Source: Wurfbainia villosa (lineage: Eukaryota > Streptophyta > Magnoliopsida > Zingiberales > Zingiberaceae). Taken from it: a DNA stretch of 64,000 bases. Location: contig CM046000.1 in NCBI GenBank assembly GCA_025175895.1, positions 40,336,720-40,400,719 on the forward strand. The letters are read 5' to 3'. Shown here piece by piece: positions 22,395-33,729 of this stretch (position 1 is the first letter of the stretch; every line of letters starts with the position of its first letter). The position numbers and the translations under genes are program-made. A model generated the notes under the pieces. The model saw only the letters and a program-made list of their open reading frames with translations, was not told where the DNA came from and made no database searches.

Positions 22395-25300
22395 ATATCT
22401 TTTTGTTTAGTTGTTGAAATATGTTTAGCGGTGTTATCTACCAGTGCCTGGTGTGTAGATACAGGAGCCACTGATCATGTCTGCAATACTTTGTAGGGGT
22501 TCCAGGAAACCCGACGACTAGCTGAAGGAGAGATTACCGTCTTCATGGGTAATGCTTCAAAGGTGGCGACTATTGCAGTGGGAGACGTTTATTTATCTTT
22601 TGATAGGAATAAAGTTTTGGTTTTGAGAAATTGTCTTTATGTACCTACTTTTAGAAAGAATTTAATTTCAGTTTCTAAATTGTTTATGGATGGATATTCT
22701 GTTTCTTTTAATGATAAAGTGGTTATAAAAAGGAATAGGGAGATTATCTGTTCTGGTACATTGGTTGGCAATTTATATACTCTTGAACCGAAAACTCCCA
22801 CGATGCATATAAAAGTCAATAACTCATCTTCTAAGTCTAATAAGAGAAAAGAACCTTCGCAAATGAACCAGACATATCTTTGGCATCTAAGGCTTGGTCA
22901 TATTAACCTAAGCAGAATTCAAAGGTTGATAGCTGATGGACCTTTGGGTTCATTAGTGGTGGAGGATCTCCCAACCTGCGAATCTTGCTTGGAAGGAAAA
23001 ATGACCAAGAGGCCTTTCAAGGCCAAGGGGTATAGAGCCAAAGATGTGTTAGAATTGGTTCATTCTGATTTGTGCGGTCCTATGTCTATCAAGGCAAGAG
23101 GTGGTTTTGAATATTTCGTCTCTTTTATAGATGATTATTAAAGATATGGATATATTTACTTGATGCGCCGCAAGTCTGAATGCTTCGACAGGTTCAAAGA
23201 ATTCAAGGCTGATGTGGAGAAACGTCAAGGTAAGAGTATCAAGACCCTACGATCTGATCGTGGTGGTGAGTACCTCTTAGGAGAGTTTAGGAATTACTTA
23301 TCAGAGGCTGGGATTCATTCCCAATTGTCTACACCTGGCACACCCCAGCAGAATGGTGTAGCGGAGCAAAGGAATAGGACTCTTATGGAGATGGTCAAAT
23401 CAATGATGAGTTATTCTGAGTTACCTATTTCGTTCTAGGGGTATGCGCTGGATACGACAATGTATACTCTGAACTTAGTTCCATCTAAATCAGTACCTTC
23501 TACCCCTGTAGAATTGTGGACTGAGCGAAAGCCTAGTCTGGGACATATTCGGATATGGGGGAGTCCAGCACATGTGCTGAAGGCTGATGCTGGTAAGTTG
23601 GAACCTCGTACAGAAGTGTGCATGTTTGTTGGCTACCCTAAGGGAATGAAAGGTGGTTTGTTTTATAATCCTAGAGATCAGAGGGTGATCGTTAGCACGA
23701 ATGCCAAATTTCTAGAGGAGGATTATGTAATGAACTACAAGCCCAAGAGTAGGATTGTTCTTGAGGAGTTGACAGGGGAAGTCCCGACTTCGGTACCACC
23801 GGTACAAGAGGAGATACCACAAGTCACTGCAGCGCATGTCACAGAGCATACACACGAGGCACCTCGTCGTAGTGGGAGGGTTGTTAGACAACCCGAGAGA
23901 TTCATGTTTTTGGGAGAGTCTTCGGACTTAGTCCTTGGTGAACATGAACCTGATCCCTGGACATATGACGAGGCACTCCAACATAGAGATGCGGTATCTT
24001 GGCAAAGAGCGATGAATTCAGAGATTGAATCTATGGATTCTAATCAGGTCTGGGAGCTAGTAGAGCCACCCGATGGTGTAAAAGCCATTGGATGCAAGTG
24101 GATCTACAAGAGAAAGAGAGGGGTAGATGGGAAGGTTGAGACCTTCAAAGCTAGGCTTGTTGAGAAAGGGTATACTCAGAAAGAGGGCATCGATTATGAG
24201 GAGACCTTTTCGCCGATAGCTATGCTTAAGTCTATCCAGATTCTCTTATCTATAGCTGCTCATATGGATTATGAGATTTGGCAGATGGATGTCAAGACAA
24301 CTTTCCTTAACGGAAGTCTTAAGGAGAACATCTATATGCAGCAACCAGAGGGATTCATTGCTAAAGGCAAACAGCATCTTGTATGTAAGCTTAATCGGTC
24401 CATTTATGCATTGAAGCAAGCTTCTAGATCTTGGAATATCCGCTTTGATGAGGTGATCCAGTCATATGGATTTATTCAAAGTCCGGATGAGCCTTGTGTA
24501 TACAAGAGATGTGACGGAAACGTAGTGGTGTTTCTTGTACTATACGTAGATCACATTTTATTAGTTGGCAACAATATTAAAGTGTTATCAGACGTAAGGG
24601 TATGGTTGTCCAAATAGTTTGACATGAAGGACTTGGGAGAAGTGGGACACATCCTTGGGGTCAAAGTTATAAGGGATCGCAAGAAAAGGATGTTGTGCTT
24701 ATCTCAAGCTTCATACATTGACACTATCCTTGATCGTTTTAGCATGCGGAACTCCAAGAAAGGTTTTATACCTTTTAGGCATGGAGTACCTTTATCTAAA
24801 GAGATGTGTCCCAAAACATCAAAGGAGATAGAGGACATGAAGGCGGTTCCTTATGCTTCGGCAGTAGGAAGCCTCATGTATGCTATGCTATGTACGAGAC
24901 CAGATATCTGCTTTGCCGTGGCCATGGTTAGCAGATATTAGAGTAATCCTGGACAGGGACATTGGAGTGCGGTAAAGCATATATTGAAGTACCTGAAAAG
25001 GACTAGGGATTATATACTGGTTTATCGGGCAGATCAATTAGTCCCTGTGGGTTACACGGATTCGGATTTCCAATCAGATAGGGACAAGAGTAAGTCTACC
25101 TCGGGGTTTGTGTTTACTTTTGGAGGTGGAGCCATAGTATGGAGGAGTGTCAAGCAGAAATACGTGGCGGACTCTACCATGGAAGCTGAGTATGTGGCAG
25201 CCTCTGAGGCTGCAAAGGAAGCTGTATGGCTCAGAAACTTCTTGATGAACTTTGATGTGATTCCTGGTTTGCCCAGAACTATCACAATTTATTGTGATAA

Positions 25301-25523
25301 CAGTGGTGCAGTTGGAAACTCGAAGGAACCACGAGCCCATAAGGCGAGTAAACACATAGAGCGCAAGTACCACCTGATACGAGAGATCATAAAGCGAGGA
25401 GAAGTAGCTGTCGCCAAGATTGCATCAGAGGATAACCTGGCGGATCCATTCACTAAGGCCCTTCCAGCGAAAGCGTTTGATAGGCATGTGGAGGACATGG
25501 GGATCAGATGTATGGCAGTTTGA
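22395..25523 (+). pseudogene. pol: A2 pol: PR-IN-RT-RNase H, one frame with five stops
   Basis: The frame that resumes in gag runs to the end of RNase H with no frameshift. Stops are TAG 22494-22496, TAA 23139-23141, TAG 23436-23438, TAG 24615-24617 and TAG 24939-24941. Protease keeps DTGATDHVC. Integrase keeps HSDLCGP, RSDRGGEY and a Glu in GVAEQRNRT. RT has QMDVKTTFLNG, but the catalytic YVDD is YVDH near 24544, which would end activity. RNase H keeps YTDSDFQ, STMEAEYVA and YCDNSGA. It is the best preserved pol of family A here in number of stops. Confidence 0.93.
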
Positions 25524-25545
25524 GGACAGCATAGTCTTTTAATAT

Positions 25546-25556
25546 AAGTGGGAGAT
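25546..25556 (+). other. Polypurine tract of A2
   Basis: AAGTGGGAGAT directly before the 3' LTR. The same tract precedes A1 LTRs 2-4 and the A3 3' LTR. Confidence 0.82.
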
Positions 25557-26482
25557 TGTAGGGATTTATACTGAAAGCCTAGCTCTTTTTGTATGAACAT
25601 TTTTATTTTGAAATAAGAATCACATGATCATTGTTTGCACTTTATATATTTATTATATGTGTGCATATTGTCTAATATTTTACATTGTAGATAACATGGT
25701 GCTTGGTGTGGCACAGAAGATCATGTTATTAGTATCTTGTAGAATATAAGTAGAGGCTCACAACCAAGATGGTTTTGGACAAACCATTGGCATGGTTGTA
25801 GTGTAGCTTGGTATTGTTTTGTCTTGAACATAGAGTTACACTAGTATACTTAGGTGTATTGAGCAGGACCGACATAGAGGTGATTCAATTTATTGCTGAC
25901 TACATAATTGAATCGGACCTCGGATATTATGTTGTACATGCTCTTAATCCCGATATAATAACGGGCACATGTACTTAGTATTTATTTCTTTGATTTACCA
26001 AAGGGTGAGATTTAAATGGATCAAATCAATATGCCCGGTAAGTTGGGAAATGATATTATTTACATGGTGTGTCATTGATTATAGGAGGAAACCGTGTCCT
26101 ATATATTAGGTTGATGATGTCCCCTTGAGGAGCTCATAAGGTTCATCATGTAAACCCAGCTAGTTGACTTAGTCAACATGATGATAAGGTTGAGTGGTAC
26201 TACTCGAGGAGTTAGATGTTAATTAATTGATGGTCAGTAAATCAATTAATTGACGGACATTCGATATCTTAAACACGGGGAGATGGATGTACAAATAATA
26301 TATGGAGCCCATATTGATTTATGGGGGTTGGTGAGGTAGTTCAATGATGATCCTCTAGTGGAATGGAACATCATTGATGGATCAAGTTTGTGTGGTTCCG
26401 ATCCATCGGGTGGCCAAGATCCAACTCCTCCTTATGGTCCCTATCGTAGCCTAATATAATCCTCATGAAGCCTAGATCCAAG
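25557..26482 (+). repeat. A2 3' LTR, first part
   Basis: Starts TGTAGGGATTTATACTG. It is interrupted by element C after CCAAG (26478-26482), just upstream of the minisatellite. Confidence 0.93.
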
Positions 26483-27679
26483 TGTTAGGGCAATCTCTTG
26501 CCGTGATATGGTTTTGATGGTGTGGCAAAGGGTTTAAGTTAGTTTGATATGTTGATGTGATATGTGCGTTGAAGTCGTGCAGGACTTAGTAATTCGCACA
26601 TAGAGCCGTGGCGAGTTTCACATCTCATGACTCGTGCCTTGAGTCGGTGAAGGATAGCTTTGCGGAAGCCGTGCGCTTGGAGCATCCGAGGGACCACCGG
26701 ACGAGAAGCTTGGAGTGAAGCCGGAGGAAGTAGACTTCGAGGCAAGAGACGCGAAGGAGCATTGCAGAGCCGTGCGCCTGATGCTGCCGAGGGACGTGGC
26801 CGAGAACGAAGAAAACTTCGAAGGCGAGGGACTCCGAGAAATGAGAGTGAGCGATTGTAACCCGGGGAAGGGTAGCTCTTAGGTAAAACTTGGCCATTTG
26901 GCCAAGTGTCGGATGGGTTTTCCCGACACCGGCCGATCGCTATGTCGCGGCGATCGCTGAGCTGAGTGAGTTCGACCGTATACGAGTGATCGGATTGTGG
27001 CCGGCCGCATGATCGTACGTAGGCCCGATCGCAAGAATCTCGATCGGCCAAGGCGCGATCGATCAATAGGGTTTCGCCATTATAATCGTCGTAGCCGATC
27101 GGGCGCCGACTACGGAGGCATCGATCGGATCGATGAGGTCCATCAGTCGACTGCCAAGAGTTCCGTTTGACTACAACGGTCGGGATCCGACGTGTTCGGA
27201 GGCCGCTAGGACGGCAATGACCGCTAAGGGCGGCAATGACCGGGTGGCGCTAACGGAAGAAAACAGCCCTCTCTATAAAAAGAGAGGGTGTAAGCCTTTG
27301 AGAGGCTAATGCTCATACTCCAAACGATCTTCCTAGTGCCCCACAAGCTCTAAACTCTTCTTACTTGTCTTTACTTCAATCCTATTGTAAGAAGAGTGAT
27401 CTTGGTTGTAAAGGTTACCTCCACCTAGCTTTGTGCAAAGGAGAGACCGATAGTGATTGGTTTTGGCGGAGTGATTCACCGTGGACGAATCGGACCGTGG
27501 ATTAGCGGCGTAGCCGTGAACCACGTTATACCATCGTGTTAGCGTTTGTTTTATTGTTTGTCTTTTGCTTTGTATTTGTATATTCCGCTTGCGCTAATCT
27601 TTTGTAGACGAGCAATTTACGACGTCCAACGTACGAGGGCTATTCACCCCCCTCTAGCCGGCCATACCGATCCCCTACA
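26483..27679 (+). repeat. C 5' LTR, 1,197 bp
   Basis: It has GC-rich stretches with many CGATCG motifs before the TATA box. The TATA box sits in the loop of a perfect hairpin. The U5 end resembles that of B (TATTCACCCCCCTCTAGC). Confidence 0.94.
27267..27288 (+). promoter_or_regulatory. TATA box inside a perfect hairpin, C 5' LTR
   Basis: Arms CCCTCTCT (27267-27274) and AGAGAGGG (27281-27288) flank ATAAAA. The TATA box TATAAAA (27274-27280) overlaps the loop. The same structure is at 31645-31666 in the 3' LTR. Confidence 0.7.
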
Positions 27680-27681
27680 AG

Positions 27682-27693
27682 TGGTATCAGAGC
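27682..27693 (+). other. Primer-binding site of C
   Basis: TGGTATCAGAGC, an exact match to the initiator tRNA-Met complement. Confidence 0.9.
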
Positions 27694-27743
27694 AGAGGTT
27701 GCTTGTCACCGGACTAACCGCTGCAACAAGCCCTACATCAAAA

Positions 27744-29486
27744 ATGGCCGGCTCCAACATCCATCCTCCGATGTTTGAAGGAGAATTCGCTTGGTGGAAG
27801 AAGCGAATGGTGGTATTTTTCGAAACGGATTTTGATATAATGATTACAATGGAATCCGGTTTCGTTTTGCCTAGGGATGAAGAGGGGAAGCCAATAGAGA
27901 AATCTAGGTGGACCAAGAGGCAAAGAGAGGAGCACCTTGCAAACTCCAAAGCCAAGCACCATCTCTACAATGTGCTCCCTCAACAAGAAATCAACTGAAT
28001 AGGAGAATGCCTAAGCGCCAAGGAGATGTGGGAGAAGCTAATTAAGCTTCATGAAGGCACATCCGAGGCAAAGCTAGCAAGGAGAGATCTCCTCCGCTCC
28101 CAACTATCCAACATCAAATTAGAAAAGGGAGAAAAGGTAATTTCTTTGCATTCTAGATTCAAAGAAATTTTAAATGGACTAACAAGTGTAGGTGAGAAGC
28201 TATCAAACCGGGATATGGTAATGAAGGCCATAGATGCCTTTCCCCGGTCCTCAAAATGGAGCTCCATGGTGGACTCATTTTATATCTCCAAGAACCTAGA
28301 AGTGAGCACCTTGGAGGAATTCTTTTCAACCATGGAGCTTCACGAAACTAGGCTTGAGGGAATACAAGAGGAGCCTAAAATTCAACCCTCAAGAGGAGTA
28401 GCATTATTGGCAAATAAGGGGAAGAAGAAGATGGAAATCTCCTCCTCATCCGATGACGAAGCGTCTTCCTCCTCCTCCATGGATAGCACCGAAGAAGCCT
28501 ATATGGTAAGGAGGGTAAGACGTGCATTTAAGAATTTTAGATTTGATAAATCTAATGATAGGAATAGAAGACCAAGGGGGAAGGTCATATGCTACAATTG
28601 CCAAGGAGAAGGGCACATAAGGGACAATTGTCCTCTCCTAAACAAGAGCAAGGAAGAAAGGAAAAAGAAAGAAGAAAAGAAGAAGAAGAAGGGGAGCAAG
28701 AAAAAGAAGGAAGAGGAGAAGAAGACAAAGGAGAAGGGAAAGGCTAAGGCTCTCAAGGCAAGGACTTGGGATGATCCATCCTCATCCTCCTCCTCATCAT
28801 CGGATGAGGAGAATGCTTTTGTCGCCAATTTGGCCTTGATGGCCTTTGATGATTTGGATTGCTCTTCCTCCGAAAATGAAGGATCAAGCTCAAGAGGAGA
28901 GAGCTCAAGTGAAGGGGGAGCCTCCTCCACATCATCATCCTCCTCCTCATCCGAAGAAGAAGAGGACATGGAGACTATGGTAACAAATCTAACTCCTAAG
29001 AAAATAGTTTCCATGGTTTCTAGCTTAACTAGAGATTTATTTAGAGCTAAGAAGAAAAACAAAAGCATGCTAGATCAAATTAAGGACCTAGAAAATAAAC
29101 TAGAAAATGCATGCTTAAATGATAATATTTCTTCTAGCTTAAATAATGCATGCTCACATGAATACATGCCATTTAATGTTAGTGATGCATGCATAGAGGA
29201 AAATAGGGCATTAAGGGAAAAGGTAGATTACTTAACCAAAGCCCTAGAAAAATTCACTATTGGCTCCAACACCTTAAAAATGATCTTAGGGAGCCAAAGA
29301 GCTAGTTTCAACAAGAAAGGCCTAGGATACAAAGAAAAGAAAAATGAGAAGGCCTATAAATGCCTAATAGCTAGGGGACAAGATAAAAAGAAAGTAATTG
29401 CTAGGAAATGGATCCCCAAGGAATATTTAGTGAACCCAATAGGAAAGAATCTATTTTGGGTTCCAAAATCCATCCTTAAGGGTTAG
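27744..29486 (+). pseudogene. gag: C gag, one premature stop
   Basis: The start chosen is ATG 27744 (MAGSNIHPPMFEGE), 51 bases after the primer-binding site. The single frame is 581 codons including the final TAG and is interrupted only by TGA at 27996-27998. There a CGA is expected (QQEIN-R-IG), a C-to-T change at a CpG. The domain order is a SIRE capsid-like region, zinc knuckle CYNCQGEGHIRDNC near 28590, long Lys- and Ser/Glu-rich low-complexity stretches (28650-28980), a coiled coil, then a tail with ILGSQRASFNKKGLGY and WIPKEY/WVPKS. It stops at TAG before any protease. Confidence 0.93.
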
Positions 29487-30415
29487 AATAACCCTAGGGT
29501 AGTCAACCATATGAACTTGACCTATATCATAATTTGGTTGACTTAGGATGATGGGACAACATTTTTTTTAGATAGTGTTGGGTGATGATAACGTGCCCAT
29601 AAATAGGTAATTATGCTTAAATCATGATGATTGATGTAATTCCTATGTATGTTTTAAATCATGATTTATGATTTTGATATTTGGCACGTTATCTTGAGAA
29701 ATAGGTTTAAATCATGTTTTAGGTGATACTTTACTTATAATCATCATATAATGCCTAATGCATGGTTATAATTTGATGAAAACATGTATTTCATGATCAT
29801 AATGTAGAATTAATTGATATATGTCATTATGATCATGTTAATTGTTAGGATGATACTTGACCATGGTAGAATTGCATGAATATATTGGTTAAGTATATAC
29901 AAATACCCCCTAGGATGCATTTCACACTCACCATAGGCTACCTTGATTGAAAACTTAGCATGAGTGAGATGTTAGGATGATACAAATGTCCACTAATGCC
30001 TATGGCATTTAGATGGTCATTTAAAGTATCAAAATAGCAATAATAGACCAATCATGGGGAAGGCTTATGTTTAATTCATAGACATATTGCCCAAAGATCA
30101 TGGTTGGATATTTCATATGTTTTCAAAACAATTTCTTACCTTAAAATACATGTATTCATGTTTTGAAACAATTGGATGCAAAACTAGGTAGCTAACTTGA
30201 TATTAAAATGATCAAAAACCTAGTGGTTTTTAGAGCTTTTGGATTTTTGGCAAAAACAAGAAAATATAATGAGTTTTCATGAAAAACTATTTTTCATTGA
30301 TAGATATACTTAAAAGAAATAAGTTCCCCAAATTTCATGATTTTTCAAATTTTTTGGAATTTATAATGCATTTCTGAAATTCGTCCAGAAAATCAGAAAT
30401 TTGGATTCCTTTGTG

Positions 30416-30449
30416 CCAGTCGACTGCCATACTGATAGCAGTCGACTGG
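30416..30449 (+). repeat. Inverted repeat in C 3' region
   Basis: Arms CCAGTCGACTGC (30416-30427) and GCAGTCGACTGG (30438-30449). Related GTCGACTG motifs occur in the C and C-like LTRs. Confidence 0.7.
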
Positions 30450-30639
30450 TGGCCTGTAAATCAGAATATTGAAGGCCGAATTCAGTTTGTAAACCTACAA
30501 CAAGTTGTAGAAATATACTTGATGCCATCAACAAGTGGTACCCAATTTTAAATCAACTTGTCATATTTTTCCTCCATTATACTTGATGCCATGAGCTTAT
30601 AACTTAGTGTTAATCTTTTTGATGGTGTCAAAGGGGGAG

Positions 30640-30760
30640 AAATAATTATGTTTAAGTTAATCACTTTAGGGGGAGAAATATATTGTAGGGGGAGAAATAT
30701 ATATTGTAGGGGGAGAAATATATGATAGGGGGAGAAAATTTGCATGGAGAGTTTCATGGA
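30640..30760 (+). repeat. Array of polypurine motifs upstream of the C PPT
   Basis: At least five AGGGGGAGAAA-type motifs, three of them separated by ATATATTGT or similar, lie about 120-240 bp before the true polypurine tract. Confidence 0.7.
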
Positions 30761-30867
30761 TTAAGGGGGAGTTGCATGTTGCTATATCATGTTTATCTTT
30801 ACATGCTTTCTTACCTTAGAATTTATATCAAATGTTTTTACCTAACTTAAACGGATTGCCACACATC

Positions 30868-30881
30868 AAAAAGGGGGAGAT
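30868..30881 (+). other. Polypurine tract of C
   Basis: AAAAAGGGGGAGAT directly before the 3' LTR, identical to that of B. Confidence 0.85.
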
Positions 30882-32057
30882 TGTTAGGGCAATCTCTTGC
30901 CGTGATATGGTTTTGATGGTGTGGCAAAGGGTTTAAGTTAGTTTGATATGTTGATGTGATATGTGCGTTGAAGTCGTGCAGGACATAGTAATTCGCACAT
31001 GGAGCCGTGGCGAGTTTCACATCTCATGACTCGTGCCTTGAGTCGGTGAAGGATAGCTTTGCGGAAGCCGTGCGCTTGGAGCATCCGAGGGACCGCCGGA
31101 CGAGAAGCTTGGAGTGACGCCGAGGAAGTAGACTTGAGGCAAGAGACGCGAAGGAGCATTGCAGAGGCCGTCTTTGATCTTTGGAGGGATGTGGCCGAGA
31201 ACGAAGAAAACTTCAAGGCGCGAGGACTCCAGAAATGAGAGTGGCGATTGTAACCCGGGAAGGGTAGCTCTTAGGTGAAACTTGGCCATTTGGCCAAGTG
31301 TCGGATGGGTTTTCGACACCACCGATCGGCGCCATGGCATGATCGCTTCCGAGTCAAGTGAGTTCGACCGTATACGATGAATTGTGCCAGCGGATCGCCA
31401 TACGAGGCGCGATCGCGAAGACATCGATCATCGGGCGCGAAAAGCTTGATCGGTCGATCAATAGGGTTTGCCACGATCGTTCGTAGCCGATCGGCGATCG
31501 ACTACGGAGGCATCGATCGTGATGAGGTCCATCAGACCGCCAAGAGTTCCGCTGACTACAATGGTCGGATCCGACGTGTTCGAGGCCGCGTTGTAGGGAT
31601 TTCGCCAAGGGCGGCGATCGGGTGGCGCTAACGGAAGAAAACAACCCTCTCTATAAAAAGAGAGGGTGTAAGCCTTTGAGAGGCTAATGCTCATACTCCA
31701 AACGATCTTCCTAGTGCCCCACAAGCTCTAAACTCTTCTTACTTGTCTTTACTTCAATCCTATTGTAAGAAGAGTGATCTTGGTTGTAAAGGTTACCTCC
31801 ACCTAGCTTTGTGCAAAGGAGAGACCGATAGTGATTGGTTTTGGCGGAGTGATTCACCGTGGATGAATCGGACCGTGGATTAGCGGCGTAGCCGTGAACC
31901 ACGTTATACCATCGTGTTAGCGTTTGTTTTATTGTTTGTCTTTTGCTTTGTATTTGTATATTCCGCTTGTGCTAATCTTTTGTAGACGAGCAATTTACGA
32001 CGTCCAACGTACGAGGGCTATTCACCCCCCTCTAGCCGGCCATACCGATCCCCTACA
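30882..32057 (+). repeat. C 3' LTR, 1,176 bp
   Basis: Matches the 5' LTR with several small deletions in its GC-rich part (31130-31600) and a replaced stretch near 31165. Hairpin TATA box at 31645-31666. Confidence 0.94.
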
Positions 32058-32062
32058 CCAAG

Positions 32063-33229
32063 GATGTAAAACAAAACTCTAAAACCAACGGTTGGGATGA
32101 AACCCTAGATCTGACGATTGGGATGAAACCCTATATCCGATGGTTGGGATGAAACCCTAGATCCAACGGTTGGGATGAAACCCTATATCCGACGGTTGGG
32201 ATGAAACCCTAGATTCGACGGTTGGGATGAAACCCTTGATCCGAGGGTTGGGCTGAAACCCTAGATTCGACGGTTGGGATGAAACCCTAGATCCGACGGT
32301 TGGGATAAAACCTTAGATCCGACGGTGGAGATTAAATCCCTATCTCCAACGGTGGAGATTAAAGGAGGCTTAAGCCCAATTCTATAAATAGAGGGCTAAG
32401 GCTTGGGCGGCAAGGATGGTTCTCTTGGATTAGGGTTTTGCCTCTCAAGTGTTTTAGGCGGCTAGGGTTTTCGAAGTGGTTTGGGCGGCAACAAGAAAGG
32501 AGATTAGGGTTTCCTTCTTTTCTCCTTAGTGGTCGGCGCTCACTCCCTCTTCTTCCTTGCTTTGGAAGGCCCTCTTCCTCCTCCTTTGCTCCTTGGTGGC
32601 CGGCGGTTCTCCAACTTCTTGGTGGCCGGCGCTTCTCCAACTTCTAGGTGGCCGGCGACAACATTGTCACAAGGTTGGCCGGCGCTCAACCATTCACTCC
32701 TTGGCCGGCGGTTACATCGAGCTCCTTGGCTTGGTGGCCGGTTCTAGAAAGGAGAAGGAGTTTTGCTTGGTTCTTCTCTTTATTCGCACCGAACAAGGAA
32801 GGGAAGAACGCGATCTAGGAGGCTTCTACTCGTGGAGGTTCTTCACCCACACGACGTCCACGAGGAGGATAGGACATACGGTAGAAGATCGTGAGGTATA
32901 AAAGTTTTACAACTTTATTTTCTGATCTTAGCATGTTCTTTTATGTGTTGATTATACAAGTGTGCTTTTGTATATATTTTGTATAATCATGGACCCCGAA
33001 GACAAACAAAAAAACCGGCGATCCGTACATCGTCTCTTCCGTGGCTAACCAACTAGAAGAGTTGTGTTGCTTGAACAACTAGTTTGTTCAAGCGATCACT
33101 CAAGTTGTTAGCACGACGATGAATTGGTTGTGCTAAGGAAACTCATCCCATCCGGATTAGTTCTTTCATTAGTGAAAATTTTAATCCGGGGACATGGGAG
33201 CCAATGAGCCTCCGAAGCAACTCCCTTCA
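32063..33229 (+). repeat. A2 3' LTR, second part
   Basis: Resumes after the second CCAAG. It has about 11 minisatellite units (32075-32365) against about 14 in the 5' LTR, a TATA box at 32383-32389, the GC-rich leader, and the end ACTCCCTTCA. Confidence 0.93.
32075..32365 (+). repeat. 26-bp U3 minisatellite, A2 3' LTR, about 11 units
   Basis: Same unit type as in the 5' LTR with three fewer copies. The difference equals the 78-bp length difference between the two LTRs. Confidence 0.88.
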
Positions 33230-33234
33230 TACCA

Positions 33235-33729
33235 GGCAGACCAATTACTCCCTATGGGTTACACAGATTCCGACTTCCAATAAGATAGGGATAATAGTAA
33301 GTCTAACTCAGGTTTTATGTTTACTTTGGGAGGTGGAGCCATTGTATGGAGGAGTGTCGAGCAGAAATGCGTGACGGACTCTACCTTGGAAGCTGAGTAT
33401 GTGGCAGCCTCTAAGGCGGCCAAAAAGCTATGTGGCTCAGGAACTTCTTGATGGACTTGGATGTGATTCCTGGTTTGCCCAGAACTATCACAATTTATTG
33501 TGATAATAGTGGTGCAGTTGAAAACTCGAAGGAACCACGATCCCATAAGCCAAGTAAACACATAGAGCGCAAGTAGCACCTGATACGAGAAATTGTAAAG
33601 CGAGGAGAAGTTGCTGTGGCCAAGATTGCATCGGAGGATAACCTGACAGATCCTTTCACTAAGGCCCTTCCAGCGAGAGCTTTTGTTAGACATGTGGAGG
33701 GAATGGGAATCAGATGTATGGAAATTTAA
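33235..33729 (+). pseudogene. pol: INT1 RNase H, second part (broken)
   Basis: Continues the frame cut at 9559: GYTDSDFQ, STLEAEYVA and YCDNSGA are recognisable. TAA follows DFQ near 33281, and a one-base loss near 33425 (AAKEA becomes AAKKL) shifts the frame. TAG replaces a Tyr codon near 33573. The frame end lies at 33729, before the polypurine tract. Confidence 0.9.

Larger units (their letters stand above)
29487..30867 (+). other. 3' non-coding region of C
   Basis: About 1.4 kb, AT-rich, without a long open frame or recognisable pol remnant. It has a perfect 12-bp inverted repeat CCAGTCGACTGC/GCAGTCGACTGG (30416-30449) and, near the end, repeated polypurine motifs (30640-30760). Confidence 0.75.
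26483..32057 (+). mobile_element. Gag-only, non-autonomous SIRE-like element C
   Basis: LTRs 26483-27679 and 30882-32057 begin TGTTAGGG and end CCCCTACA. They are flanked by perfect target copies CCAAG (26478-26482 and 32058-32062). The internal region is only 3.2 kb and has a primer-binding site, a SIRE-type gag and a polypurine tract, but no protease, integrase, RT or RNase H. The gag closes at the point where pol would follow in an autonomous relative. This layout fits the described class of terminal-repeat retrotransposons with a gag domain (TR-GAG). It would depend on another element's enzymes. B or a closer relative is a possible partner. Confidence 0.93.
9560..33229 (+). mobile_element. 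Copia element A2, nested in INT1 RNase H
   Basis: It is bounded by a 5' LTR (9560-11730) and a split 3' LTR (25557-26482 plus 32063-33229). The flanks are TACTA (9555-9559) and TACCA (33230-33234), a 5-bp target duplication with one substitution, and the RNase H coding sequence resumes after it. Without B and C it is about 9.2 kb. Its proteins are close relatives of A1 but its LTR is distinct (26-bp minisatellite, different U5 end). Pol keeps one frame with five stops. Confidence 0.92.

Noticed and set aside
26539..27066. 175-codon minus-strand frame in the C LTR
   Set aside because: It lies in the GC-rich U3 of both LTRs, is not kept in frame in the 3' LTR, and resembles no family.
28592..29068. 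Ser/Phe-rich minus-strand frame of 158 codons
   Set aside because: It is the reverse of the Lys- and Ser/Glu-rich low-complexity part of the C gag.
29487..30881. Captured host gene fragment in C
   Set aside because: The region is AT-rich with only short frames and no recognisable domain. It could not be supported without a search.
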